64,000 nt of DNA from Metabacillus halosaccharovorans (GCF_002019635.1 NZ_KV917372.1:2028290-2092289); one strand, 5' to 3'. Shown: positions 49,850 through 59,323, numbered from the stretch's first letter. Notes: generated from the sequence alone by a model not told the origin. Program-made: numbers and translations.

Positions 49850-50066
49850 AAAGTGAGACTTCCATCAGTGGGGATTTTATTCTTCCCCCACTGATGGTTA
49901 GCCAAACTTATCAGGCTCATAACGCCACATCCTTATGTCTAGCCTGACTTGGACGTCCTGCCTTCGTCGGACTTTTACGGGCAGTTAGTTAACTCTCTCT
50001 TATCTTCTTTGCTTCTCCCAAATCTTGAAATAGAAATTTCACTGCACGTTAAGGTGGGATAAAAAA
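49850..50066 (-). ncRNA. Multi-hairpin element between cls and mecA, candidate structured RNA or repeat
   Basis: Several stems are readable. CCATCAGTGGGG/CCCCACTGATGG (49861-49899) is a perfect 12-bp hairpin. TCAGGCT/AGCCTGA encloses CATAA/TTATG (49910-49951). CTGCC/GGCAG (49957-49987) encloses a GTCGGAC segment. Strand is assigned because the strong hairpin would come last on the minus strand, followed by AAGTCTCACTTTATTTT. I have the impression that similar elements occur in other Bacillus genomes, but cannot name a family. Only one copy is in this window. Confidence 0.45.
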
Positions 50067-50069
50067 CAC

Positions 50070-50104
50070 AGAAAAAACCGATTCATGAATAATCGGTTTT
50101 TTCT
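50070..50104. terminator. Terminator of mecA
   Basis: AAAAAACCGATT-CATGAAT-AATCGGTTTTTT, T runs on both strands. Confidence 0.9.
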
Positions 50105-50119
50105 GCTACTTATAATTTA

Positions 50120-50791
50120 TTAGGAAAAGTGCTTTCTGATAACAGTAAGTGCATGATCTTTTGCAATAATAGAACCATATTCCTCAAGTCGGTGAATGGT
50201 CACCCGAGATTCTTGTCCATATTCAAGAAGAATACTTAATGTGTTCTCGATTTCATCATCACTGACCTCGTCATCAAACTCTATAAATAAATAATACTGT
50301 TGGTCGAGCGTGTATAAATGATTCGTCATCCCATTCAGTTGCGAATATTTAGACAAGGAAATAATATGTTCAAGATCATTAAATTTTAATACAAACTGAA
50401 GCTGTTGTTCCATATCTTCCATGTGATCATCTTGTGAATCACTTGATTTATTAAAATGTTGATCCAATAAGGATTCAATATTTTCATCTACTGGCAGTTC
50501 TTTAAGCTTCTCATCAGAAATTGGAAGTTCAAGCTTTTGTCCGTCTTTTGATAATTGGGCCTTTGTCACAATAACTTCTAAACCTTTATCAAGCGCCTGA
50601 ACTTGAATCCAAAGAGGACCTTCAACCATAAATTCTTCTTCCTCATGGACTTCATCCATCATTTCCCAAAAAAGCTCTTCACTTCGATCACGATTATACC
50701 ATATTTCATCACGATCAAATCCACGCTCTTCTATATCTAAATACGAAATATAAAACTTTACGGTATTCTCGTTAATACGTTCAATTTCCAT
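50120..50791 (-). CDS. mecA: Adaptor protein MecA
   Basis: A 223-residue acidic adaptor that delivers ComK (and represses Spx activity and sporulation factors) through ClpC/ClpP in B. subtilis. It begins MEIERINENTVKFYISYLDI with RGFDRDEIWYNRDRSEELFWEMMDEV, the substrate-binding domain. An acidic linker (about 100-128) leads to the C-terminal ClpC-binding domain FVLKFNDLEHIISLSK to the end. ATG at 50791 behind GAAGGGAAGG. Confidence 0.94.
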   Translation of the reverse strand: MEIERINENTVKFYISYLDIEERGFDRDEIWYNRDRSEELFWEMMDEVHEEEEFMVEGPLWIQVQALDKGLEVIVTKAQLSKDGQKLELPISDEKLKELPVDENIESLLDQHFNKSSDSQDDHMEDMEQQLQFVLKFNDLEHIISLSKYSQLNGMTNHLYTLDQQYYLFIEFDDEVSDDEIENTLSILLEYGQESRVTIHRLEEYGSIIAKDHALTVIRKHFS

Positions 50792-51127
50792 TACTCAACC
50801 TTCCCTTCTATATAAGATGTTGAAGGGACAACCCCCCTCAGGGTAGTTGTACTTTACTACACTTTACCCAAAATTTCAACTATTTAACCCGGGTAAAGGG
50901 AAGTGTCAACATTCTCCTAAAAGAATGATTCACACTAATGTTCAAAACCTTCAATATTGAAAGAATCTTGTACTCCTATTTTATGATAAAAAGTGCTTAA
51001 AGGAAATAAAAAAACTCTGAATTTACAAAAACAGTTATTTACCTATATGAATCTTAAAAGCATAACTTAAAAATACAATCATATAATTTGTACGAGCAGT
51101 CAAAAAGCTGAAAAGAGGGTTTATTCG
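50792..51127. other. Divergent promoter gap between mecA and yjbE
   Basis: No gene and no yybP-ykoY manganese riboswitch is seen. A small hairpin ACAAC...GTTGT with CCC/GGG inside lies at 50829-50851 near the mecA leader. The rest is AT-rich. Confidence 0.4.
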
Positions 51128-51796
51128 ATGGAACACGATTTCTTGTTATCACTTCTTATGATCATAGGAATTGATTTAGTCCTTGGTGCAGACAACGCTG
51201 TTGTTATTGCTATGGCATGCCGTAACTTACCCGTTGTTCAGCGTAACAAAGCGATTGTATTAGGAACAATGCTTGCAATTGTCATTCGGATCCTCATTAC
51301 ATTAGTTGCCGTGTATTTACTAAAAATACCTTTCCTTCAGCTTATTGGTGGTGTTTTTCTCCTCTATATTGCGTACCAACTTATTGTCGGAAAAGAGGAA
51401 GACACGACAAAGATAAGAAGTCATCAATCTTTATGGAAAGCTATTAAAACAATAGTTGTTGCCGATTTATTAATGGGATTTGATAATGTTCTTGCGGTAG
51501 CTGGAGCAGCGCAGGGGCATATGTTATTAGTAGCACTAGGACTATTTATTTCCATTCCTATTATCATTTGGGGAAGTAAGATCATCCTTGTCTTACTGAC
51601 AAAGTATCCATTTTTGATCTATATTGGCGGAGGCTTACTTGCGCTTACATCAGGAAAAATGATTATTGAAGAGCCTAATTTGCAAAATCTGTTTATCTCT
51701 TACCCTATGATTGAGCAGAGCATCCCCTATTTAACCGTGTCTTTTATTTTGTTAGCAGGTCTTATTTATCAACAAATTTCTTTAAGAAAAGAATAA
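51128..51796 (+). CDS. yjbE: TerC-family membrane protein YjbE
   Basis: A 222-residue protein with about seven membrane helices. The TerC signature IGIDLVLGADNAVVIAMA at the start and VVADLLMGFDNVLAVAGAA in the middle carry the acidic residues thought to bind the metal. TerC relatives in Bacillus export manganese, also to secreted metalloenzymes. ATG at 51128 follows AAGAGGG. It is divergent from mecA and convergent with spx, as in B. subtilis. Confidence 0.88.
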   Translation: MEHDFLLSLLMIIGIDLVLGADNAVVIAMACRNLPVVQRNKAIVLGTMLAIVIRILITLVAVYLLKIPFLQLIGGVFLLYIAYQLIVGKEEDTTKIRSHQSLWKAIKTIVVADLLMGFDNVLAVAGAAQGHMLLVALGLFISIPIIIWGSKIILVLLTKYPFLIYIGGGLLALTSGKMIIEEPNLQNLFISYPMIEQSIPYLTVSFILLAGLIYQQISLRKE

Positions 51797-51813
51797 ACAA
51801 TCCCCAAATAAAC

Positions 51814-51873
51814 AAAGAGGTATTTCTACAGTATTCAAGAATTTGAATAGAATGTAGAAATAACCTCTTTTTC
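51814..51873. terminator. Bidirectional terminator between yjbE and spx
   Basis: AAAGAGGT-A-TTTCTAC and GTAGAAA-TA-ACCTCTTT with a further hairpin (TATTCAA/TTGAATA) at the tip. Confidence 0.85.
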
Positions 51874-51877
51874 ATAT

Positions 51878-52273
51878 TTAATTAACTAAACGTTGTGCTT
51901 CTTGTAATTGATAAGTTCGAACACGGCGAGGAAGGAAACGTCTGATTTCATCCTCATTATAGCCTACCTGCAGTCTTTTTTCGTCAATGATAATAGGACG
52001 ACGAAGAAGTCCAGGGTTTTCTTGAATCAAAGTATACAGATCTTGCAATGGCATTGTTTCTAAGTTAATATTTAACTTTTGGAAAATCTTAGAACGTGTT
52101 GAGATAATTTCATCTGTTCCGTCTTCAGTCATTCGTAGGATTTCTTTAATCTCCTGAATGGATAAAGGTTCGGAAAAAATATTTCTTTCAACGTACGCAA
52201 TTTCATGTTCCTCTAACCATGCTTTTGCTTTACGACATGAAGTACAACTTGGTGATGTATACAATGTAACCAT
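51878..52273 (-). CDS. spx: Global redox regulator Spx
   Basis: A 131-residue ArsC-fold protein that binds the RNA polymerase alpha subunit and redirects transcription under thiol stress. The CxxC redox switch is Cys10-Cys13 in [27 protein letters not shown] and [28 protein letters not shown] follow. The length equals B. subtilis Spx. ATG at 52273 follows GAGGAGTGA. Its adaptors SpxH and MecA are encoded nearby. The 245-bp space to yjbC holds a hairpin and its own promoter region (TATAGTATAATC). Confidence 0.96.
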   Translation of the reverse strand: MVTLYTSPSCTSCRKAKAWLEEHEIAYVERNIFSEPLSIQEIKEILRMTEDGTDEIISTRSKIFQKLNINLETMPLQDLYTLIQENPGLLRRPIIIDEKRLQVGYNEDEIRRFLPRRVRTYQLQEAQRLVN

Positions 52274-52451
52274 TGACTTTCACTCCTCTAAATATAGAAT
52301 GAGTAACATTTATATCTTTCTAAAATTAAAATTAATTTAATTAAGAATCAATAAATTGATTATACTATAAAAAAGTAAGTATGCATATAGCTATTATATT
52401 AAAAGTATGACAAAACGATTACAATCTTGAAAAGTCTAGATAGTGTATGTA

Positions 52452-52507
52452 AACAGTGACTTATTTTGGCTTTTAAAAAAGCCAGCTGTTCCAAAAAAGT
52501 CACTGTC
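52452..52507 (-). terminator. Hairpin between yjbC and spx
   Basis: GACAGTGACTT and AAGTCACTGTT arms with an inner GGCTTTT/AAAAGCC hairpin; little T follows. It may weaken read-through from yjbC into spx. Confidence 0.6.
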
Positions 52508-52518
52508 TGCATTCTCAA

Positions 52519-53097
52519 TTAAGTCAGCTCATCGAAAATATTTTGATTGTTCTTCTTATCATCCATTGACAGTACTTCATGAACAGGTTGATAGGATTCC
52601 CCGTAAAGTTCTTTGTCTTTGAATGTATGAATAAGGGTATATGTTTGTTGCATGGCTTCAAAAATCTTTTCTTCAGATTCATCATTTGGTGCCCAATATA
52701 AGATCTCAAGCTTATTTATTTCATTTGTTGCAAGTGAGCGCCTTTCATAACCAATTGATTCAGCATGCTTAAAGCCTTGTTTTTGGTAAAATTTCAAGCG
52801 CTTTTCGGAATCAGAATCTTCATAATTAATGGGCTCAACCTCAAGAATGATAGGTTTCTTTTTATCTTTGAGCTTATTTATTAATTTACTCCCTAAGCCT
52901 TCTCCCCGAGCATCTTTTGATACGAAGAGATAATCAATAAAAAGAAAATCAGGAAGTTCAGCGTACATTAGGACATGATTTTTCCCTTCATCCTTATGAT
53001 AGATATCTTTCCTCTCTTGAAGCAATGTTTCCATATGTTTTTTTGATTTCATTTCTTCAATGGGAAAATACTGATTTAATTTCTCATACCAGTTCAT
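52519..53097 (-). CDS. yjbC: GNAT-type acetyltransferase YjbC
   Basis: A 192-residue protein with a GNAT core: FLFIDYLFVSKDARGEGLGSKLINKLKDKK is the acetyl-CoA-binding region and KRLKFYQKQGFKHAESIGY the last conserved part. It equals B. subtilis YjbC in length and lies upstream of spx, with which it is partly co-transcribed there. It has been linked to stress and the membrane-stress sigma factors in B. subtilis; the acceptor is unknown. ATG at 53097 behind TAGGAGT. Confidence 0.87.
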   Translation of the reverse strand: MNWYEKLNQYFPIEEMKSKKHMETLLQERKDIYHKDEGKNHVLMYAELPDFLFIDYLFVSKDARGEGLGSKLINKLKDKKKPIILEVEPINYEDSDSEKRLKFYQKQGFKHAESIGYERRSLATNEINKLEILYWAPNDESEEKIFEAMQQTYTLIHTFKDKELYGESYQPVHEVLSMDDKKNNQNIFDELT

Positions 53098-53204
53098 TCA
53101 TCTACTCCTATCACATTTAATAAATTCTCCCATGCTTATGTATACCCTTTTTATGAATTATTAAACATTCTATATTAATAAAAGGCTATTTCTTACATAC
53201 TAAT

Positions 53205-53352
53205 GGTAAAAATCAGTTCGTTCCATTGCGCTCCAGACACTCACTTTCCGCGGGGAGGAAGCTGAGCCTCCTCGGCTTCGCCTGTGGGGTCTCAGCCTTT
53301 CCTCACTTCCCGAAGGAGTCGAGTGTCTTCCGCTCCATTTCACTATAGAGTT
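53205..53352 (-). repeat. Repeat family R, copy 3
   Basis: Reads on the minus strand AATGGAGCGGAAGACACTCG, CTCCTTCGGGAAGTG, GAGACCCCACAGGCGAAGCC, GAGGAGGCTCAG and GTCTGGAGCGCAATGGAACG. Same orientation and outer flanks as 23459-23606. It fills a third of the gap between yjbC and the opp terminator; the remaining bases show nothing recognisable. Confidence 0.75.
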
Positions 53353-53444
53353 ATTACTATTTTTTTAAAAAACAATCCTTTCGAAAACACACAAGGAACA
53401 CACGTTCCCACCTGATTATAACATAATTTCTTCATATGTCCACG

Positions 53445-53476
53445 TAAAAAAGAGACTACCCGTGGGTAATCTCTTT
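53445..53476 (-). terminator. Terminator of the opp operon
   Basis: AGAGATTACCC-AC-GGGTAGTCTCT on the minus strand, followed by TTTTTTACG. Confidence 0.85.
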
Positions 53477-53486
53477 CACAAAATCA

Positions 53487-54425
53487 TTAAGCATTTTCTT
53501 TTTTATATTTTTCAAATTCCGCTTGTGAACACATGACAAAGTGTCCTGGTTTTACTTCTCTGAATTCAACTTCATCACCTGGTTGATAATTATGTTGACT
53601 AGGAGAATACGTTCTTCTAACTCGAGTGCGCTCATAATCCGGATCAGGAAGTGGAATTGCTGATAATAAAGATTGTGTGTAAGGGTGAATTGGATTGTTG
53701 TAGAGTTCTTCTGCACTAGCCAGTTCCACAAGCTTTCCAAAGTACATAACACCAATACGATCACTTATATATTTCACCATTGATAAATCATGGGCAATAA
53801 ATAAATATGTTAAGCCTTTTTCTTTTTGAAGCTTTTTCATTAAATTAACAACCTGAGCTTGAATCGATACATCTAGTGCAGAAATTGGTTCATCTGCAAT
53901 AATGAATTCAGGCTCTACAGCAAGTGCACGAGCGATTCCGATACGTTGACGCTGCCCGCCACTAAATTCATGAGGGTAACGGTTTGCGTGCTCTTTATTT
54001 AAACCTACTGTTTCAAGTAATTCAATGACTCTGTCCATTCGTTCTTTTTTCGTTTTTGCAAGACCGTGAATGTCAATACCTTCAGCAATAATATCTGAAA
54101 CCTTCATTCTTGGGTTTAAAGACGCTTGGGGATCCTGAAAGATCATTTGCATTTTTCGGTTAAATTCTTTTAATTGTGAACGGGACTTTTTCCCATGTAC
54201 ATTTACACCATTGAATAGAACCTCACCGTCAGTAGCATCATATAATCTGATAATTGTTCGGCCGGTTGTAGATTTACCACACCCGGACTCTCCAACTAAT
54301 CCTAATGTTTCCCCTTTAAAAATATCAAACGAAACATTATCTACTGCTTTTACTTCATTTGCCTTACCAATGTTAAAGTATTGCTTTAAATTTTTAATTT
54401 CTAATAACTTTTCTGTTGTTTCCAT
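53487..54425 (-). CDS. oppF: Oligopeptide transporter ATPase OppF
   Basis: A 312-residue ABC ATPase. Walker A GESGCGKST, signature FSGGQRQRIGIARAL, Walker B FIIADEPISALD, H-loop LFIAHDLSMVKYI, and the C-terminal oligopeptide-transporter extension (YNNPIHPYTQSLLSAIPLPD). It powers peptide import with OppD. ATG at 54425 lies six bases after GGGGGGA and one base after the oppD stop; seven upstream codons contain that site. Confidence 0.95.
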   Translation of the reverse strand: METTEKLLEIKNLKQYFNIGKANEVKAVDNVSFDIFKGETLGLVGESGCGKSTTGRTIIRLYDATDGEVLFNGVNVHGKKSRSQLKEFNRKMQMIFQDPQASLNPRMKVSDIIAEGIDIHGLAKTKKERMDRVIELLETVGLNKEHANRYPHEFSGGQRQRIGIARALAVEPEFIIADEPISALDVSIQAQVVNLMKKLQKEKGLTYLFIAHDLSMVKYISDRIGVMYFGKLVELASAEELYNNPIHPYTQSLLSAIPLPDPDYERTRVRRTYSPSQHNYQPGDEVEFREVKPGHFVMCSQAEFEKYKKENA

Positions 54426-54426
54426 T

Positions 54427-55470
54427 TTAGTTCCCCCCTTTTCCATCAGGGAATTGACGCTGACGTCGTTTTACTGCGAGTGGCGGTTCAACCTTCGGCG
54501 CATCCGGATGGAGTAACCATGTTGCAGCATAATGTGTATCAGACACTTTAAACATAGGAGGCTGCTCCTCCAGATCAATTTGCATTGCATATTCATTACG
54601 AGGTGCAAATGCATCACCCTTAGGCGGGTGTAATAAATCAGGCGGAGTACCTGGAATTGCATATAATTCCTCTTCTTCAGTATCAAGGCTTGGCATTGAA
54701 CTTATTAATCCCCATGTATATGGATGCTGCGGATTATAGAAAACTTCATCAACAGTTCCAGTTTCAACAATTTTCCCACCATACATCACGGCAACACGAT
54801 CAGCAACATTTGCCACAACACCTAAATCATGGGTGATAAAAATAATGGATGTATTAATTTTCTTCTGTAATTCCTTCATTAATTCAAGAATTTGAGCTTG
54901 AATTGTCACATCTAACGCAGTAGTCGGTTCATCAGCAATCAGAACCTTCGGGTTACACGCAAGAGCAATCGCGATTACGACCCTTTGCCTCATTCCACCG
55001 GAAAATTGATGTGGATATTGATTAAAACGATCTTCAGGTTTAGGAATACCTACAAGCTTTAATATATCAATTGCACGTTCCTTCGCAGCTGATTTACTTA
55101 GTTTTTGATGTTTAATAATTGGTTCCATAATCTGCTTTCCAATTTTCATTGTTGGATTCAACGAAGTCATTGGATCTTGGAAAATCATCGAGATATCTTT
55201 CCCACGAATTTTTTGCATATTTTTATTTGATTCTTTTGCTAGATCTTTACCTTCAAAAAGAATCTCACCTTGTTTAATGTCTGAATTTGCTTCGGGAAGC
55301 AAACGCATAATCGCTTTTGTCGTAACTGATTTTCCAGAACCGGATTCACCTACGATTGCTAAAGTCTCCCCTTTAAACAAATCAAAATTAACTCCACGAA
55401 TTGCCTGCACTTCTCCAGCAAACGTATGGAATGAAATGTGCAAGTCTTTCACTTCTAAGATTTTATCCAT
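54427..55470 (-). CDS. oppD: Oligopeptide transporter ATPase OppD
   Basis: A 347-residue ABC ATPase: Walker A GESGSGKSV, signature FSGGMRQRVVIAIAL, Walker B LIADEPTTALDV, then HPYTWGLISSMPSL and IPGTPPDLLHPPKGDAFAPR of the peptide-transporter C-terminal domain. Some OppD relatives carry a Fe-S cysteine cluster in the tail; none is seen here. ATG at 55470 is preferred (AGGTAGGTGA eight bases before) over an upstream in-frame GTG. Confidence 0.95.
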   Translation of the reverse strand: MDKILEVKDLHISFHTFAGEVQAIRGVNFDLFKGETLAIVGESGSGKSVTTKAIMRLLPEANSDIKQGEILFEGKDLAKESNKNMQKIRGKDISMIFQDPMTSLNPTMKIGKQIMEPIIKHQKLSKSAAKERAIDILKLVGIPKPEDRFNQYPHQFSGGMRQRVVIAIALACNPKVLIADEPTTALDVTIQAQILELMKELQKKINTSIIFITHDLGVVANVADRVAVMYGGKIVETGTVDEVFYNPQHPYTWGLISSMPSLDTEEEELYAIPGTPPDLLHPPKGDAFAPRNEYAMQIDLEEQPPMFKVSDTHYAATWLLHPDAPKVEPPLAVKRRQRQFPDGKGGN

Positions 55471-55491
55471 TTTCGGGTTCACCTACCTTTT

Positions 55492-56514
55492 CTAGTCACG
55501 CATTTTCGGATCTAAAGCATCGCGCAGTCCATCTGCAATCATATTAAAGCAGATCATAATTAAACTGATAATAATTGCCGGTATGATCATTTGATAAGGG
55601 TATAGCTGAAGTACTTTAAACCCGTCATCAATCAGTGTACCTAAAGAAGCCAACGGCGGCTGTAATCCCAGTCCAATGAAGCTTAAAAAGGCTTCGAAGA
55701 AAATGGCACTTGGAATAGTAAACATTGTGTTGATGATAATTACACCAGCTAAGTTTGGTAAAAGATGCTTCCAAATAATCTTTCCATTTGACAAACCTAA
55801 TGTTCTAGCAGCTAAAACATATTCCTGTTGTTTTAATTTCATGACCTGGGCACGGACAACCCTCGCCATTCCAACCCAACCTGTAATGGTTAAGGCGATT
55901 GTAATCGATAAAATACCTGGATCCAACACAATAATCATGAGGATAACAACAACAAGGTTTGGAATACCTACTAATATTTCTGTAATCCGTTGCATAACAT
56001 TATCAGTGCGGCCGCCGACAAATCCGGAAATAGCACCGTATAAAACACCAATAACCATATCAATAACGGCAGCTAATACTGCAATATATAATGATACTTG
56101 TGTACCTTTCCATACACGTGTAAATAAATCACGACCAAGACTGTCTGTCCCTAACCAGTAATATTCATCTACATTTTTTTGTTCATAGGCATTATAAACA
56201 TCGCCATTTTTTCTAGTTAAGTCCCCATCAAATGGTAACCAGCTAATATTCTCTAGCCCCTGAATTCTTGGAGGTAAGTTAGAATGTTTAAGATTTTGTT
56301 CGTCAATGCCATACCCGTTTATATGCGGGCCAACAAGAGCCATAATAGTTAATATTGCCAGAACAATTAAGCTTACAATAGCTCCTTTGTTTTTCCTAAC
56401 GCGTAACCATGCATCCTGCCAATAATTAAGGCTTGGTTTGGAAATCTCTTCGCTTTTCGCTGAATCAATATGAGCGGGTTTAAACAACTCTTTTGAAATT
56501 TTCTCATGTGCCAT
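55492..56514 (-). CDS. oppC: Oligopeptide transporter permease OppC
   Basis: A 340-residue permease with one N-terminal helix (KGAIVSLIVLAILTIMALVG), a periplasmic-side loop to GTDSLGRDLFTRVWKG and five more helices. The EAA loop that contacts the ATPases is YVLAARTLGLSNGKIIWKHL. It pairs with OppB. Its ATG shares a base with the oppB stop. Confidence 0.94.
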   Translation of the reverse strand: MAHEKISKELFKPAHIDSAKSEEISKPSLNYWQDAWLRVRKNKGAIVSLIVLAILTIMALVGPHINGYGIDEQNLKHSNLPPRIQGLENISWLPFDGDLTRKNGDVYNAYEQKNVDEYYWLGTDSLGRDLFTRVWKGTQVSLYIAVLAAVIDMVIGVLYGAISGFVGGRTDNVMQRITEILVGIPNLVVVILMIIVLDPGILSITIALTITGWVGMARVVRAQVMKLKQQEYVLAARTLGLSNGKIIWKHLLPNLAGVIIINTMFTIPSAIFFEAFLSFIGLGLQPPLASLGTLIDDGFKVLQLYPYQMIIPAIIISLIMICFNMIADGLRDALDPKMRD

Positions 56515-57443
56515 TATTTTTTACCTCCCGCTAAACGAATCCGCGGATCAATGATTCCATACAGTAAATCTACAATTAAGATAACGACAACAAACAGAAC
56601 CGCGAATAGGATTGTTGTACCCATAATAACCGGGTAGTCGTTTACTGTAATTGACTTCACGAATTGCTCACCTAGTCCCGGAATCCCAAATATCTTTTCA
56701 ATAACAAGGGAACCGGTCATTAAACTAACAACCAACGGTCCTAAAACAGTTACTACTGGAATTAAAGCATTTCTAAGAGCATGCTTGAAAGCAATTTCAA
56801 ACCAGCTGGCACCCTTAGCTTTAGCAAGTGTAATGTAATCGGATTCTAAAACCTCTACCATTTCGGTTCTAACAAACCTTGCCGCTGTTGCAATCGGGAA
56901 CATAGCTAATGCAATTGTAGGCAATACCGTGTATTCCGGGCCTTTCCAGAATGCAACTGGAAACCACCCTAATTTTACAGCAATGTAATATTGCAATAGT
57001 CCCGCAAAAACAAATGAAGGGATTGATTTACCAAGTACCGCTAAAAATGTTGCACTATAATCAACCCAAGTATTTTGTCTTAATGCTGAAATGACTCCTA
57101 AAATAATACCGAAGATTGTACCGAAAAGAATGGCCTGAAATCCGAGTGTTGCTGATGGACCAATGCTATTCACAAGTATTTCAGTGACACCTACATTATT
57201 GAACTGAAAGGAAACACCTAAATCACCTTTAAGCATATTCACCATATAGTTCATATATTGAACCGGTACGGGTTCATCTAAACCATATTTATCTTTCATA
57301 ATCGTTAGCTGTGTCTCTGACAATTTACTAGCATTTGTAAAAGGTGTACCTGGAATAATTTTCATGAGGAAAAAAGTAAACGTGGCAATTAATAAAAGTG
57401 TAATGACCATATAAATAACACGTTGAGTTAAGTATTTCGCCAT
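56514..57443 (-). CDS. oppB: Oligopeptide transporter permease OppB
   Basis: A 309-residue permease with six membrane helices. It begins MAKYLTQRVIYMVITLLLIA with IPGTPFTNASKLSETQLTIM, and has the EAA loop YITLAKAKGASWFEIAFKHA. ATG at 57443 follows TTAGGAGGTG; the longer frame has no site. A terminator hairpin separates it from oppA, so oppB-oppC-oppD-oppF are probably expressed below the binding protein. Confidence 0.94.
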   Translation of the reverse strand: MAKYLTQRVIYMVITLLLIATFTFFLMKIIPGTPFTNASKLSETQLTIMKDKYGLDEPVPVQYMNYMVNMLKGDLGVSFQFNNVGVTEILVNSIGPSATLGFQAILFGTIFGIILGVISALRQNTWVDYSATFLAVLGKSIPSFVFAGLLQYYIAVKLGWFPVAFWKGPEYTVLPTIALAMFPIATAARFVRTEMVEVLESDYITLAKAKGASWFEIAFKHALRNALIPVVTVLGPLVVSLMTGSLVIEKIFGIPGLGEQFVKSITVNDYPVIMGTTILFAVLFVVVILIVDLLYGIIDPRIRLAGGKK

Positions 57444-57502
57444 ATGAGTGCACCTCCTAAATAAATTAAATATTCTACAAAGTTCGACAATTTCCCAACA
57501 AG

Positions 57503-57540
57503 GGAAAAGAGAGTATATCGACATTCAATATACTCTCTCT
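57503..57540 (-). terminator. Attenuator between oppA and oppB
   Basis: GAGAGTATAT-TGAATGTCG-ATATACTCTC followed by TTTTCCC on the minus strand. Partial termination here would give excess OppA. Confidence 0.8.
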
Positions 57541-57589
57541 CTTTACATCAATTATCACTATAATCAAAAAGTACTAATAAAATCAATAC

Positions 57590-59278
57590 TTATTTTACTG
57601 ATGCCCATTTGTAACTATATTCTGGTCCAACTAAGTGGTAAGTAAATCCTTCAACATTCTCATTTACTAACACGTTAGAAGAACGTTGATACATAGGAGC
57701 AATCGCAGCATCTTCTTCAAGTAAGATTCTTTCAGCCTCAGCAAGTGCCTCATAACGCTCTACAGGTTTTTGTGCTAACGTTGTTTGAGCGTCTTTTACT
57801 AACTGATCATACTTTTCATTAGAGTAATCCATTTTGTTATTTCCTCCGCCTGTTAACCATAGGTCAGAGAAAGTCATTGGGTCTAAGTAGTCAGGACCCC
57901 AACCAGCCATTTGAATATCATAATCCTGAGAATTTTCACGATCTAAACGAACGCTGAATGGAACACTTTCAACTTTAAGTGTAAGGCCAGGAAGATTTGT
58001 TTCTAATTGATTTTTAACATATTCTGCTACTTTCTTAGCACTTTCAGTATCATCACCTAAGTATCTTACTTCTACTTTATCTGTACCAAGAGCAGCTAAA
58101 CCTTTTTCCCATGATGCTTTTGCTGCATCTACATCATATGGTAATAATTCATTTCCATTAATTTCACGGAAGTCTTTCCCAGTTTCTTCGTTTTTAACAA
58201 ATTCACTTGGAACAGCATAGTTTGCAATGATTGAACCATTGTTTAATACACTGTTAACGAAGTCTTCTTTGTTAATTGCTTGTGCAAGAGCTTTACGAAT
58301 ATCCGGATTTTTTAGAGCTTCATTTTCTTTTTGGTTAAATTTCAACCAGAAGATTGTTGGTTCTAACCATTTTACCATTCTTTCATCGCCTTCATATTGA
58401 GGAACGATGTCAGAAGAAAGTTTTCCAGTTACATCTGCTTCACCAGTTTCAAAAGCATTTGCAGATGCTTGAGAATCTTTTAATACATTCCATTGAACTG
58501 TTTCTAACTTAACTGTTTCTGCATCCCAATAATCTTCATTTTTTGTGTAAGTCCATTCAGATGCAGTGCTTCCACCCCAGTCAGATAAAACGAATGGTCC
58601 GTTATAAACTAGGTTTTCCGCAGTTTTCGCGTAATTATCTCCTTGTTCTTCAACAAACTTTTGATTTTGTGGATAGAACGTTGGGAACGCCATTAAGGAT
58701 TGGAAATATGGAATTGGTCTTTCTAATGTTACTTCAAGTGTTTTCTCATCGATTGCTTTAACACCTAAAGTGTTAAGATCGTATTCTATTTTCTCAGCAC
58801 CAGCTGCAGTAATTTCAGCTGCTCCTTTAATTTTACCATCCATCATATATGGACCATAAGGTGATGCGTTTGCAGGATCAATTGCACGTTGCCATGCATA
58901 AACGAAATCATTCGCTGTAACAGGGTCGCCATTTGACCATTTCGCATCTCTTAATTTGAATGTATAAACTGTACCATCTTCACTAACTTCAGGTTCACCT
59001 TCTGCCATACCTTCAACAACTTCTTGGTTAGGATCTAAACGGTATAAACCTTCCATTACGTTATTCATCGTAGTGAAACTAACTGTATCTTGAGCCATTA
59101 CACTATCCATTGATGGAATTGCCTGTGACTCTAGAGCAGTAATTTTTTGCTCTGCTGTACCTTCATCTCCGCCTGTATCTGTCTCTTTACCAGTATCTCC
59201 GCCACCATTACATGCAGCTAAGAACATACTTAGTACAAGCGATAATGCTAAAAGTAGAAAATATTTCGACTTTTTCAC
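57590..59278 (-). CDS. oppA: Oligopeptide-binding lipoprotein OppA
   Basis: A 562-residue extracellular lipoprotein that captures peptides for OppBCDF. Signal peptide with lipobox FLAAC (Cys23), a Gly/Asp/Thr-rich linker, then the SBP family 5 body: LRDAKWSNGDPVTANDFVYA and WQRAIDPANASPYGPYMM (family signature), NGPFVLSDW, LEPTIFWLKFNQKE and GWGPDYLDPMTFSDLW. In B. subtilis OppA also imports Phr signalling peptides. GTG at 59278 lies eight bases after GGGAGG. Promoter TGCACA-17-TATAAT is upstream. Confidence 0.95.
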   Translation of the reverse strand: MKKSKYFLLLALSLVLSMFLAACNGGGDTGKETDTGGDEGTAEQKITALESQAIPSMDSVMAQDTVSFTTMNNVMEGLYRLDPNQEVVEGMAEGEPEVSEDGTVYTFKLRDAKWSNGDPVTANDFVYAWQRAIDPANASPYGPYMMDGKIKGAAEITAAGAEKIEYDLNTLGVKAIDEKTLEVTLERPIPYFQSLMAFPTFYPQNQKFVEEQGDNYAKTAENLVYNGPFVLSDWGGSTASEWTYTKNEDYWDAETVKLETVQWNVLKDSQASANAFETGEADVTGKLSSDIVPQYEGDERMVKWLEPTIFWLKFNQKENEALKNPDIRKALAQAINKEDFVNSVLNNGSIIANYAVPSEFVKNEETGKDFREINGNELLPYDVDAAKASWEKGLAALGTDKVEVRYLGDDTESAKKVAEYVKNQLETNLPGLTLKVESVPFSVRLDRENSQDYDIQMAGWGPDYLDPMTFSDLWLTGGGNNKMDYSNEKYDQLVKDAQTTLAQKPVERYEALAEAERILLEEDAAIAPMYQRSSNVLVNENVEGFTYHLVGPEYSYKWASVK

Positions 59279-59323
59279 AAATTTGACCTCCCTTTATTTT
59301 GAACAAGTTTCTTTACACGGATT

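Noticed and set aside
50792-51127. yybP-ykoY manganese riboswitch before the TerC gene
   Set aside because: The characteristic conserved internal loops are not present; only an ordinary small hairpin is seen.
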